Shown here piece by piece: positions 43,456 to 52,060 of a stretch of DNA of 64,000 bases. Source of the stretch: Halomicroarcula saliterrae (lineage in GTDB: Archaea > Halobacteriota > Halobacteria > Halobacteriales > Haloarculaceae). The number at the start of each line of letters is the position of its first letter. The first letter of the stretch is position 1. The stretch spans positions 434,028 to 498,027 of the forward strand of contig NZ_JAMQON010000003.1 of the NCBI RefSeq assembly GCF_031624395.1, read 5' to 3'. Made by a program: the position numbers and the translations under genes. Below the pieces are notes generated by a model. It saw only the letters and a program-made list of their open reading frames with translations. It searched no databases and had not been told where the DNA came from.

Positions 43456-44094
43456 ATGACTAGTAAACGTATACCGTCCGAAAACGCAGCGACACTCACC
43501 CGGCGAAAGCTCCTCTGGGCGACCGGTGTCGCCGGCGCGGCCGGACTGGCTGGCTGTGGGGGCGCGACGGACCGGACCATCACCGCGAGCGACGCGCAGA
43601 TGGGCGAGACGATGGCCGGCCTCGGCTTCGAACAGTCCGACAGCAAGACGTTCACGGACACGGCCAGCCGCGAAGTCGCCGGCGTCGAAGGGTCGGTGAC
43701 CGCCGAGAGCAAGCTCACGGTGTTCGCCAACGAGGAGTCGACGCCCGACCCCACGGAGGAGGAGCGCTGGACCGAGAGCGACTCGACGCTGGCTCGGTGG
43801 TCGGACAACGCGCCGGTGCGGGCGGTTCGGGGTTCGGACGTCATCGACGGCGAGGGCATCACGCCCGCCGAGGGCGACCAGTTCGACCTGCTGCCGGCGG
43901 AATCGATGACGCTCCTGGTCCCCGATACTGACGGCGACCCGGACCGCGTCATCTCGACGACCCCGATGGCCGACATCGACTTCGGCGACAGGGAGACTGA
44001 CGGCGAGGTCACGTTCGATCCGCCGGTCCCGTACGCCGAGGGCGACTCGTTCGCGCCGACTGGGCTCGCGTTCGTCTCGGAGGGAGACCAATGA
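43456..44094 (+). CDS. Tat-type lipoprotein, unknown function
   Basis: A 212-aa exported lipoprotein. The twin-arginine signal is L-T-R-R-K-L-L-W with lipobox Cys34 (GLAGC). The rest is an acidic, strand-rich domain that reminds me of the haloarchaeal DUF6517 lipoproteins, without certainty. GGTTAAATACAG about 27 bp upstream is a likely TATA box. Its stop overlaps the ATG of the next gene (ATGA), so the two products are made together and probably work as a pair. Confidence 0.72.
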   Translation: MTSKRIPSENAATLTRRKLLWATGVAGAAGLAGCGGATDRTITASDAQMGETMAGLGFEQSDSKTFTDTASREVAGVEGSVTAESKLTVFANEESTPDPTEEERWTESDSTLARWSDNAPVRAVRGSDVIDGEGITPAEGDQFDLLPAESMTLLVPDTDGDPDRVISTTPMADIDFGDRETDGEVTFDPPVPYAEGDSFAPTGLAFVSEGDQ

Positions 44095-44894
44095 GCCACG
44101 GTGTTGGCCCGCTGTTCCTGACTACTCCTGACAATAGCCCCGTCTTCGAGCCACTCGACATGGTATCCACCGAGAGCACCAGCAGCGAGGAACTCGGTCT
44201 GGGCGAGGGCAACACCGGAGACGACGGCGACGTCTCTATCGGTTCGACGAGAATCGAGACCGAGCAGATTCAGAGCACGCCCGACCTCAGTCGAATATAC
44301 TGGAACTACCTCGACACCGACTGGGCCGAGAACACCCAGACGACGGTCGCGGTGTTCACCACGCCGTCGGCGTCGGTGGGCGGCCGGTCGCTGAACCCCC
44401 TCTCGGAGGTCGACGAAGAGGAGTTCGTCACCGCCGACGGCGCCGAGTATCTCGAAGAGTCGGGCATCCGCGAGGCCGCCGGGCTCGGCCCGAACCTCTC
44501 GTGGGCGGTGGCGCCGGCCGAAGTCGCCTCGCGGTCGGTGACGTTCCTCGGGAACCAGACGACGATGCAGAGCTACGTCGGCTACGTGACGACCAGCGAC
44601 GCCGAGATTCCACGGACCCTGCTCATCAACCTCGCGACGACCGAGACCGGTGACGATATCGCCTTCGGCGTCACCGTCCAGCACCGCGCCATGTACAGCG
44701 TGAGCGAGAGCGACGCCACTTCACCGAGCACGGGGTTACTGTCGGAGATGTCAGTGCCGGACCTCGTCGGGACCCAGGCGAGCAACGGTCTCGACGTCAG
44801 CGCGGGTGAGGAGATGACTCTCGTTCTGGAAGCCGGTGTCGCTGCCAGTGCCGACCTCGCAGCGCGGGCACTCGGCGACCTCTCGCTGACCTGA
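44091..44894 (+). CDS. Partner of the lipoprotein, unknown function
   Basis: A 267-aa acidic protein. It has no signal peptide. It begins with a polar stretch, then a domain with TTVAVFTTPSASVGGRSLNP, SRSVTFLGNQTTMQSYVGYV and DDIAFGVTVQHRAMY, again recalling DUF6517-type sequences, here apparently cytoplasmic or exported with its partner. It overlaps the lipoprotein gene by 4 bp. The pairing of a Tat lipoprotein and a signal-less relative in one transcript is the main clue; no reaction is suggested. Confidence 0.7.
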   Translation: MSHGVGPLFLTTPDNSPVFEPLDMVSTESTSSEELGLGEGNTGDDGDVSIGSTRIETEQIQSTPDLSRIYWNYLDTDWAENTQTTVAVFTTPSASVGGRSLNPLSEVDEEEFVTADGAEYLEESGIREAAGLGPNLSWAVAPAEVASRSVTFLGNQTTMQSYVGYVTTSDAEIPRTLLINLATTETGDDIAFGVTVQHRAMYSVSESDATSPSTGLLSEMSVPDLVGTQASNGLDVSAGEEMTLVLEAGVAASADLAARALGDLSLT

Positions 44895-45001
44895 ACCGAC
44901 GGCGAGACGGTCTTTTTCGGGCGATATCGATGTGACGTGGGGACGCGAGTCCGTCCAGAGTCACGACTCGCTCACCGCCACAGGCCGCGAGTCGGCATCC
45001 A

Positions 45002-45007
45002 TTTTAG
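45002..45007 (+). promoter_or_regulatory. TATA-like box before rlmE leader frame
   Basis: TTTTAG lies about 26 bp before an ATG at 45030 and 66 bp before the rlmE ATG. If it is the real box, transcription starts at or next to the short leader frame. Confidence 0.45.
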
Positions 45008-45029
45008 CGTCCGCGGCGTTCGACAGTGT

Positions 45030-45068
45030 ATGAGCGATTCTACGCGCGACCCACGAGAGGTGCGCTGA
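45030..45068 (+). CDS. 12-codon leader frame before rlmE
   Basis: ATG at 45030 opens a 12-residue frame (M-S-D-S-T-R-D-P-R-E-V-R) that stops at 45066-45068, one base before the rlmE ATG at 45070. Its ATG sits at the position expected for the start of a leaderless transcript from the TATA box at 45002. It may be a leader peptide allowing termination-reinitiation, or chance. Confidence 0.35.
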   Translation: MSDSTRDPREVR

Positions 45069-45069
45069 G

Positions 45070-45867
45070 ATGTCCGGTAAAGACGAGTACTACAACAAGG
45101 CCAAACAGCAGGGCTACCGCGCCCGCTCGGCGTACAAGCTCCAGCAACTGGACGAGACGGCTGGCCTCCTTGGCGAGGGTCGAACTGTCGTCGACCTCGG
45201 CGCGGCCCCCGGCGGTTGGCTGCAGGTCGCCGCCGAGCGCGTGGGCGAGCGCGGGACCGTCGTCGGCGTCGACCGCCAGCGCATCGAGCATCTGGAGGAC
45301 CCGGAGCCGACCGTCGAGTACGTCCGCGGGGACATGACCGAGGAGCGTACCAAGGAGAAAGTCCGCGACGCTGTCGGCGGCACCACCGATGCGCGGGGCG
45401 GCCCGGTCGACGTGGTCGTCTCGGACATGGCGCCGAACATGAGCGGCGACTACGACCTCGACCACGCCCGCTCGGTCCACCTGGTCCGGCAGGCTTTCGA
45501 GGTCGCGACCGACCTGCTCGACTCGGGCGGGGACTTCGCCGCGAAGGTGTTCGACGGGCAGGACCTGCAGGACCTGAAAGCCGACATCGAACCCGAGTTC
45601 GAGTACGTCCGCGAGGTCCGCCCGGACGCCTCGCGGGACTCCTCTTCGGAGCTGTATCTCGTCGCGAAACACCGACTCACCGCACCGGTCCGGGAAGGCG
45701 ACGTGGTCGAGGTGACCATCGACGATATGGGCGAGGAGGGCGACGGTATCGCGAAGGTCGAGGGCTTCACCGTCTTCGTCAGCGGCGTTGAGGAGGGCGA
45801 AACGCTCGACGTGCGCGTCGACGACGTGAAACCCCGCTTCGCGTTCGCGCAGCCGGCGAGGGACTGA
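45070..45867 (+). CDS. rlmE: 23S rRNA 2'-O-methyltransferase RlmE with TRAM domain
   Basis: A 265-aa FtsJ/RrmJ-type methylase that modifies a ribose of 23S rRNA using SAM. The SAM motif is VDLGAAPGGW at 41-50. The catalytic K-D-K-E set is Lys23 (RSAYKL), Asp119 (SDMAPN), Lys159 (AKVFDG) and Glu194 (SSSELYLVA). Residues about 207-262 are a TRAM RNA-binding domain (VEVTIDDMGEEGDGIAKVEG), an arrangement found in archaeal members. Downstream is a stretch of intergenic palindromes. Confidence 0.95.
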   Translation: MSGKDEYYNKAKQQGYRARSAYKLQQLDETAGLLGEGRTVVDLGAAPGGWLQVAAERVGERGTVVGVDRQRIEHLEDPEPTVEYVRGDMTEERTKEKVRDAVGGTTDARGGPVDVVVSDMAPNMSGDYDLDHARSVHLVRQAFEVATDLLDSGGDFAAKVFDGQDLQDLKADIEPEFEYVREVRPDASRDSSSELYLVAKHRLTAPVREGDVVEVTIDDMGEEGDGIAKVEGFTVFVSGVEEGETLDVRVDDVKPRFAFAQPARD

Positions 45868-46048
45868 GCGAAAGCGAAGCCCTCGTAGCGAACCGGCGAG
45901 CGAAGCGAGCCGGAGAGCAGCGGTCGAGAGCCGTGCTGAGAAGCCCCTACTCTGTGGTTCCCTGCAGGCTCGCGGTCCACCGCTCGCCATCGAGGCGCGT
46001 AGCGCCGCGCTTTCGCCGTTCCGCTTCGAGGCGTCTCCCCAACCTCGC

Positions 46049-46735
46049 TTACCAGGGCGTCGGCTTGGCGGCCTGTTCCCGGCCACGAGCGAACGCGACG
46101 ACGGCGTAGACGAAGGGGGTGTCCACCAGCGCGATAGCGAGTTTCAGCAGGTACTGACCGACGGCGAGCGACAGCGCCGCCGGGAGCGAGAGCCCCTGCA
46201 GGAGCACGAACCCCACGCCGATGAAGATGGCCGTATCGACCAGCTGGCTGGTCGCCGTCGAGCCGACGTTGCGCAGCCAGAGGTGGTCGCCGCCCGTCGC
46301 CTCGCCCAGCGCGTGGAAGAGGAACACGTCGAGGTTCTGGCTGACGAGGTAGGCGGCGAGGCTGGCGACCACGATGGCGGTGCTCGCGCCCAGCACCGAG
46401 CGGAAGGCGGCCGGGTCGATCTCCTGTCCCGGCAGCCCCGGCGCGAGGATAGTGCTCCACACGAGCGCCAGCAGGACGAAGTTCATCGCGAAACCGACGT
46501 TGACGACCGCCGTCGCGGCCCGTCGCCCGTACAGTTCCGCGTAGCAGTCCGACGCGAAGAACGTGAGCGCGTACGCCAACGCCGCGCCGGGCAGAATCAG
46601 CGTCTCGCCGGCCACCGGGAGCGAGACTGGCAGCGAAAACGCGAGCAGCTTCGAGGCGGTGACCTGTGCGACCACCAGCGCCGTGATAAAGAGCGCGACG
46701 AGCCCCACCCGCAGCGGGTCCTCACTGCTCGTCAT
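46049..46735 (-). CDS. YhhQ-type queuosine precursor transporter
   Basis: A 228-aa membrane protein with about six helices, of the YhhQ/VUT-1 family. These proteins import 7-deazaguanine precursors; in archaea such bases feed archaeosine in tRNA. The family marks TASKLLAFSLP near the start, FFASDCYAELYGRRAA, and QLVDTAIFIGVGF are visible. Its ATG lies inside the end of the ribbon-helix-helix gene upstream (14-bp overlap), so the two are in one operon. Confidence 0.88.
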   Translation of the reverse strand: MTSSEDPLRVGLVALFITALVVAQVTASKLLAFSLPVSLPVAGETLILPGAALAYALTFFASDCYAELYGRRAATAVVNVGFAMNFVLLALVWSTILAPGLPGQEIDPAAFRSVLGASTAIVVASLAAYLVSQNLDVFLFHALGEATGGDHLWLRNVGSTATSQLVDTAIFIGVGFVLLQGLSLPAALSLAVGQYLLKLAIALVDTPFVYAVVAFARGREQAAKPTPW

Positions 46736-46898
46736 CGAGCCGTCCCTGCCGCTCGTCGATGTCGTCGAGCACGTCGAGCGTCTTGCGGATGGAGGCCCGG
46801 ATGGCCTCGCTGCGGTTGACGAACTTCCCGTCCTCGCCGACGTGGTCGTCGAGGTCGTCGAGGAGTTCGGCGGGCACTTCGACGCTTATCTTGGGCAT
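46722..46898 (-). CDS. Ribbon-helix-helix (CopG-type) regulator
   Basis: A 58-aa DNA-binding protein. The RHH pattern is clear: strand P-K-I-S-V-E-V-P, helix AELLDDLDDHVGE, loop GKFVNRSEAIRASIRKTLD, then an acidic tail. It overlaps the start of the yhhQ gene by 14 bp, which suggests that it controls its own operon, possibly in response to the imported base. Promoter ATTTAAGC lies about 27 bp upstream of the ATG. Confidence 0.85.
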   Translation of the reverse strand: MPKISVEVPAELLDDLDDHVGEDGKFVNRSEAIRASIRKTLDVLDDIDERQGRLDDEQ

Positions 46899-46942
46899 AT
46901 CCGGAGCATATCGTCTGCGGGCTTAAATCGGTCGTCTCGGTC

Positions 46943-49147
46943 CTAATCCGCCGGCTCGCCCCGGCTCTTGGGTGTCCGGCGCCCGCCCAGCGTGTACACC
47001 CACAGAATGGCGAGCCCGAACAGGTACGCCAGCGAGACGGGGATGCCGACGAGGAACATCGTGAAGATGCCCTTCGGGGAGAGAATCGCCGATAGGGCGA
47101 CGATGGCGATGACGACCTCGCGCCAGCGCTCGAACATCACCGAGAAGGGGACGATGCCGCCGCGGTGGAACAGGAACATCGTGATCGGTATCTCCGCGAG
47201 CAGTCCGATACCGACGGTGAGGAAGAACACGAGCCAGCCGAAGCTACTGATGCGGTAGGAGATGACCATGTTGGCCTGCAACTGGTCGCGGGCGATGGCC
47301 GAGATGGTCACCGGCGCGACGTAGAGGAAGCCGACGAGGCTGCCGACGATGAGCGCGCCAAAGAGCGACCCGCCCCAGACCAGCAGTATCTTCCGGTCCC
47401 CGCCGACGAGCCCGCGGTCTTTCATCGCCGGCCACGCGAAGTAGGCCACGAGCGGCACCACCGAGACGGCCCCGATGATGGTCGAGAACTTCACGATGAA
47501 GACGAGGTGTTCGACCGGATGCAGGGTCACGATGTTCACGCCGGCCCGCATCCCCTCGGGGAGGCGGCCGACGAACACCTCCCGGATCGCCCCGATACCG
47601 CCCTGGTAGAGAAAGAGGAAGACGCCGGCGAGAACGGCACCGAAGATGCCCATTATCCAGAACGCCTTCGACAGGAGGGAGTCGAGGATGAAGCGGATGT
47701 CGTAGTAGTAGCCGCCGATGTCGTCCTCGGTGGTCTCCTCCTCGGTGAAGGCGTCTGCCATCCCGGCGGTAGTCGAGGCGAGGATGCCGCCGTCGTCCGC
47801 CTCGGTCGCGGCCGTCTCACCGCCGTCGTCGGTCGCGGTCTCGGGGCCGCCGTCCTCGTGGACCGCGTCCCAGCGGTCGAGGATGGCCTGGGCCTTCTCC
47901 TGGTCGTCGTTCGAGAGCGCGCGGTCGGCGTGGCCCAGCGCCTCCTCCTCGGTCATCACCTCGAAGGCTTCCTCGGGCGCGACGCCGATCGCCGAGGCGC
48001 TCAGCTCGTCGATGTCGATGGCCGTCGGGTCGCCGTGCTGTCGGCCGGCCGGCACCGCGCTCTCTTCGAGCGCCTGCAACACGTAGTAGTACAGCGCGAG
48101 CAGCGCCGCGAGCGAGCCGACGGCGACGCCGAACAGCGCTGCGGTTTCGCCCGTCGAGAGCCCGAAGAGCGCGGGGCGGGCGAGGTTCCCCTTGATACTC
48201 CCGGAGTAGGGGGCGACGTAGGCCTCGGCCGCCTGGATGTAGCGAAACGCGGCGGAGGTCAGCAGGAAGTACGCCGCGCCGCCGGCCGCGACGGCGGCGC
48301 CGAGGACGACGTTCCACCGCTCGCGGGCGACCCGGCGGGTGCTGACGAGCTCGCCCGAGCGCTTGATAGTCACCGCGAGCTTCGAGAGCGCGAGGCTGAT
48401 GGCGTAGAGCCCACACAGCGGCAGGGCCCACATGATCTGGGTGAACGGGTCCGGCGGCGAGAACAGCGCGCCGAAGACGAAGATGGCGACGACGGCCCAG
48501 CGCCACTTCTCCCGGAAGGTCTCGTAGGGGACGATACCGGTGTAGGAGAGTATCGTCATCATCAGGGGTAGCTGTGCCGCGAGGCCGAAGGAGACCGTCA
48601 GCAGGAAGACGAACTGGAACCACTTGACGATGGAGTACTGCGGCGAGAACCCCGCGGCGCTGGCGTTGCCGGCGAGGAAGTTGAACATGATGGGGAAAAA
48701 CAGCTCGTAGGCGTAGCCGGCGCCGACGGCGAACAGCCCCAGACTGATTACGACGAACAGCGCGCCCTTCCAGGCGGGGATGTGCTGGGCGGGCCACCAG
48801 CCCCGCCGGCGCAGCCCGTCCCGGCCGAAGTAGACGAGCAGGGGCAGCGACAGCAGAATCCCGATGACGGCCCCGATTTTCACCTGCAGGAGGATGACGT
48901 CGAAGGGCGTGATGGCGACGATGCTCGTCGCCTGCTGGGTCGTCAGGTCCATCTGCGAGTACAGCAGGTCCGTGCGCAGCCGGTCCCAGACCCCGTACTG
49001 CAGCGCCAGAATGGTCCCTATCATCCCGGCGACGAAGACGATGAACACCTTCTGGAGATTCGACTGTGCGGCGCCCAGCATCGCACCGAGCGTCTCACGG
49101 CCGCTCTGGACCGTCCGAACGGTGTCCTCGTCGATGGCACTCGACAT
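46943..49147 (-). CDS. tatC2: Sec-independent translocase TatC, fused double form (TatCt)
   Basis: A 734-aa membrane protein with two complete TatC units in one chain, the haloarchaeal TatCt type. The first unit is residues about 25-290 (TPFDVILLQVKIGAVIGILL, FSPPDPFTQIMWALPL). Two extra helices follow, then an acidic cytoplasmic stretch (about 385-480), then the second unit to the C-terminus (HPVEHLVFIVKFSTIIG, SPKGIFTMFLVGIP). TatC binds twin-arginine signals and forms the export site. It is divergent from tatC1. I start at ATG 49145-49147; an upstream open frame is Arg-rich and not protein-like. Confidence 0.95.
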   Translation of the reverse strand: MSSAIDEDTVRTVQSGRETLGAMLGAAQSNLQKVFIVFVAGMIGTILALQYGVWDRLRTDLLYSQMDLTTQQATSIVAITPFDVILLQVKIGAVIGILLSLPLLVYFGRDGLRRRGWWPAQHIPAWKGALFVVISLGLFAVGAGYAYELFFPIMFNFLAGNASAAGFSPQYSIVKWFQFVFLLTVSFGLAAQLPLMMTILSYTGIVPYETFREKWRWAVVAIFVFGALFSPPDPFTQIMWALPLCGLYAISLALSKLAVTIKRSGELVSTRRVARERWNVVLGAAVAAGGAAYFLLTSAAFRYIQAAEAYVAPYSGSIKGNLARPALFGLSTGETAALFGVAVGSLAALLALYYYVLQALEESAVPAGRQHGDPTAIDIDELSASAIGVAPEEAFEVMTEEEALGHADRALSNDDQEKAQAILDRWDAVHEDGGPETATDDGGETAATEADDGGILASTTAGMADAFTEEETTEDDIGGYYYDIRFILDSLLSKAFWIMGIFGAVLAGVFLFLYQGGIGAIREVFVGRLPEGMRAGVNIVTLHPVEHLVFIVKFSTIIGAVSVVPLVAYFAWPAMKDRGLVGGDRKILLVWGGSLFGALIVGSLVGFLYVAPVTISAIARDQLQANMVISYRISSFGWLVFFLTVGIGLLAEIPITMFLFHRGGIVPFSVMFERWREVVIAIVALSAILSPKGIFTMFLVGIPVSLAYLFGLAILWVYTLGGRRTPKSRGEPAD

Positions 49148-49257
49148 CTCCCCTGAGGGTAGCCGACTTATCGTTATCAATTTGTTCATCACCCGCGCCC
49201 GCGACCCCCTCGCTCGAAAAGAAAGTTTACAACGACCTCCCGCTAAACCCGTCCCAG

Positions 49258-50661
49258 ATGGTGGACGGTACCGACGGCGACGACCGCTCCGGCGACTGGG
49301 ACGTACCACGGCGCCAGAGCGACGTCTACCCGAGTCTGGAGCCGCCCGGCACGCCGACGCCGGCGAGCAGTGCCGGGTCGGCCGCCACCACCCACCAACC
49401 GACACCCGACGACGCGGTCACCGGCGCGCCCGACGACGAGGAGATGCCCCTGGCCGACCACGTCGAGGAGATGGCCACGCGGCTGTTCATCGTCCTGGCC
49501 ATGATGGCCGGGGTCGCCGTCCTCGCGCTCCCGGTCTCGGACAGTCTCATCAACTTCCTCTGGTACTCGTTCCTCGACGGCCCCGCGGAGGCGTGTGGCC
49601 AGATCGCCATCGGCGCCGGCGAGAGCGGTCAGGCCGTCGGGCCGTCGGGCGCCGACTGCCCCCACGTCTACAGCCCGCTGGCGCTCGTCATCGCCCGGCT
49701 GAAAGTCGCGTCGCTGGTGGGCCTCGTCGTCGGGCTGCCCGTCTTCGTCTACGAGACGTACCTGTTCATGCGGCCGGGGCTGTACCCCCGCGAGCGTCGC
49801 TACTATCTCGCCGCCGTGCCCACGAGTCTGGTGCTCGCGGCCGTCGGCGTCGCCTTCGCGTACTTCATCGTGCTGCGGGCGATGTTCGACTACTTCATCA
49901 CCTACTCCGACCGCGCCGCGGAGCTCGCGTTCGGGCTCGGCGACACGTTCAACCTCATCATCCTGATGCTGGGCTTTTTCGCCCTCATCTTCCAGATTCC
50001 GCTGTTCGTGATGCTCGCCATCATGATGGGTATCACGACCCGCCGGTGGCTGGTCGAACGGCGGCTCTACTTCTGGGGCGCCTTCGCGGCCATCGCCTTC
50101 GTCTTTAGCCCCGACCCGACCGGGATGGCGCCGCTGATGGTCGCGGTGACGATGATCGGCCTGTTCGAGGGGACCCTGCTCCTGCTGAAGTGGACGGGGA
50201 CCAGTTCGCCCGTCCCGGCGAGCGAGGACCTCGCGAACCGGCGGCCCTACGCCTACCTCCTCTTCGGGCTGGTCGGCTACGTCCTCAGCCCCCTCCCGGT
50301 GCCGACGGGCTACTACGGCGAGTTGCCGGCGGCGCTCACCGGCCCCCTCGCCGAAATCGGGTTCGCGCCGTCGATACTCGTCGGCGGGGGTATCATCGCG
50401 CTGTTCGAGCTGACGGCCTACGGTAACAAGAACTACTACGGCAGCCGGAAGCTATGGAACGCCCTCCGCCGGGCGCGCCTGCCCGTCTGGACGGTCGCCA
50501 TCGTCGTCGGCTACCTCTCGACGCCGGACCCGACGCTGTTCCGACTGGTCGACCAGTTCGGCCTGCCGGCGACCGCCGCCGCCGGGGTCGCCGTGGCGCT
50601 GCTCATCGTCTTCGAGGCGGGGCTGTTCGTCGCCCGGCGACGCGGGGCCAGCGGAGAATGA
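49258..50661 (+). CDS. tatC1: Sec-independent translocase TatC (TatCo)
   Basis: A 467-aa membrane protein, the single-TatC form of haloarchaea. It has an unusual acidic N-terminal extension of about 70 residues before the TatC core (MPLADHVEEMATRLFIVLA), the core to about residue 300 with FVYETYLFMRPGLYPRERRY and FSPDPTGMAPLMVA, and about four extra C-terminal helices. It is divergent from TatCt, an arrangement known in haloarchaea. A TATA-like GTTTACAA is about 30 bp upstream. Its stop overlaps the next ATG (ATGA). No TatA gene is in the window. Confidence 0.94.
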   Translation: MVDGTDGDDRSGDWDVPRRQSDVYPSLEPPGTPTPASSAGSAATTHQPTPDDAVTGAPDDEEMPLADHVEEMATRLFIVLAMMAGVAVLALPVSDSLINFLWYSFLDGPAEACGQIAIGAGESGQAVGPSGADCPHVYSPLALVIARLKVASLVGLVVGLPVFVYETYLFMRPGLYPRERRYYLAAVPTSLVLAAVGVAFAYFIVLRAMFDYFITYSDRAAELAFGLGDTFNLIILMLGFFALIFQIPLFVMLAIMMGITTRRWLVERRLYFWGAFAAIAFVFSPDPTGMAPLMVAVTMIGLFEGTLLLLKWTGTSSPVPASEDLANRRPYAYLLFGLVGYVLSPLPVPTGYYGELPAALTGPLAEIGFAPSILVGGGIIALFELTAYGNKNYYGSRKLWNALRRARLPVWTVAIVVGYLSTPDPTLFRLVDQFGLPATAAAGVAVALLIVFEAGLFVARRRGASGE

Positions 50662-51287
50662 CGACGCTGCTGCTGGCCCGTCACGGCGAGACCCACTGGA
50701 ACCGCGAGGGACGGGTCCAGGGGTGGGCGCCGACGGAACTGACCGACCGCGGTCACGAACAGGCCCGTGCGCTGGGCGCGTGGCTCACCGACGAGTACGA
50801 CGTGGACCGCGTCCTCGCCTCGGACCTCCGGCGGACCCGCGAGACGACCGCCCGCATCCGCGAGGCCGGCGACGGACTCCCCGAGCCGGCGTTCGACCGA
50901 GCGTGGCGCGAACGCGGCTTCGGCGTCTACCAGGGGTTTCTGGCCACGGAGTTGTTCGAGCGCCACCCCGACCACGACCCGAGCGCCAGCGTCTCCGCGC
51001 TGGACGCCGCGCCCGAAGACGCGGAGGGTCCCGACGCGTTCTGCGCCCGTGTCGAGGCGGCGTGGGCCGATTTGCGGGCGGCGGCCGACCCCGACGAGAC
51101 CGTGTTGCTCGTGACCCACGGCGGCGTCGTCAAGTGGGCGCTGTCGGCCGTCACCGAGCGCTCCCGGGCGGCGGCGATGACGGCGCACTCGCCGCCGAAC
51201 TGCTCGGTGACCGAGATACGGCTGGACGGGGACGGCGGGGAACTGGTGGCCGAAGGCGTCACGGCGTGGCGCCGTCGCACCGACTGA
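50658..51287 (+). CDS. Histidine phosphatase family protein
   Basis: A 209-aa phosphatase/mutase-fold protein. The catalytic R-H-G motif is LLLARHGETHWNREGRVQG at about residues 4-22, and the second catalytic His is in LLVTHGGVVKWAL. The conserved Arg in SDLRRTRETTARI and the Glu in WRERGFGVYQG are present. The substrate could be a sugar phosphate or cofactor phosphate. It is translationally coupled to tatC1 by an ATGA overlap, though a functional link to export is not evident. Confidence 0.88.
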   Translation: MTTLLLARHGETHWNREGRVQGWAPTELTDRGHEQARALGAWLTDEYDVDRVLASDLRRTRETTARIREAGDGLPEPAFDRAWRERGFGVYQGFLATELFERHPDHDPSASVSALDAAPEDAEGPDAFCARVEAAWADLRAAADPDETVLLVTHGGVVKWALSAVTERSRAAAMTAHSPPNCSVTEIRLDGDGGELVAEGVTAWRRRTD

Positions 51288-51325
51288 AACGGTTCACACA
51301 CCGACTGCGTCGCCGTCGCTATCGG

Positions 51326-51976
51326 TCACAGCACCGCTTCGACGAGCCGAGCCTCCGCTTTCTGTAGGTGTTCGGCCGCCGTACTGTGTGCACACGACAG
51401 CTCCGCGGCCACGTCGGCGACCGTCGCCTCGCGGGGGACGGCGTAATAGCCCAGCCGCTTCGCGGCGTCGACGGCCTCCCGCTGGCGCTCGGTCAGCGCC
51501 GCGGCGGCGCTCTGCCGGTCCGTGTCGTACTCGCCGACGCGTTCGATATCGACGTCGATTCCCGTCGGGATGCCGGCGAGCGCCGTGCGGAGTTCGTCGG
51601 GCTCGCCGACGACGTCGAAGGTGACGCCGCCCGCGTCGTCGTAGGTCAGCGGCGGGAGGACGACCAGTCCGTCCCGCGTGAACGTCGTGTAGAGGGCGCG
51701 CTCGACGTCGGTCGTCTCGCCCTGACTGTAGCAGTAGAACCGCTCGTCGTCTATCGGCGTGACGCCGAACGACTCGACGGCGTCGGTGGCGGCCAGCGCC
51801 TCCGCGAACCGGTCGGCGTCCCCCTCGACGAGGAAGAACAGCGCCGGCAGGTCGAGGTCCGCGAGGTTCCAGTGCAGCGTCTGCACCCGCTCGACGAACT
51901 CCCGTTCGGTCATCAGCGTGTGCACGGGGTGGATGTCGCGCTCGGTCGGCCTGACGGTCACCCGCAGGTACTTCAT
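51326..51976 (-). CDS. Bat-type HTH regulator
   Basis: A 216-aa regulator with the haloarchaeal bacterio-opsin-activator layout: an N-terminal mixed domain of about 150 residues that probably senses a signal, and a C-terminal HTH_10 at about 160-212 (ALTERQREAVDAAKRLGYYA, VAAELSCAHSTAAEHL). Signal and targets are unknown. It is divergent from nuoH; the two promoters overlap in a symmetrical TATA region (51999-52007), so it may regulate nuoH. Confidence 0.82.
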   Translation of the reverse strand: MKYLRVTVRPTERDIHPVHTLMTEREFVERVQTLHWNLADLDLPALFFLVEGDADRFAEALAATDAVESFGVTPIDDERFYCYSQGETTDVERALYTTFTRDGLVVLPPLTYDDAGGVTFDVVGEPDELRTALAGIPTGIDVDIERVGEYDTDRQSAAAALTERQREAVDAAKRLGYYAVPREATVADVAAELSCAHSTAAEHLQKAEARLVEAVL

Positions 51977-51998
51977 GCGGCGGCGTTCGGGAGCACCT

Positions 51999-52007
51999 GA
52001 TATAAAT
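51999..52007. promoter_or_regulatory. Shared TATA region, HTH regulator and nuoH
   Basis: GATATAAAT is readable as a TATA box on both strands. It is about 27 bp before the regulator's ATG on the minus strand and about 58 bp before the nuoH GTG on the plus strand. Confidence 0.5.
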
Positions 52008-52060
52008 GGCCGAATATCTCCCGCAGAAGCCGCCTAATCCCGCCGGCCGTACTCCCGCTC

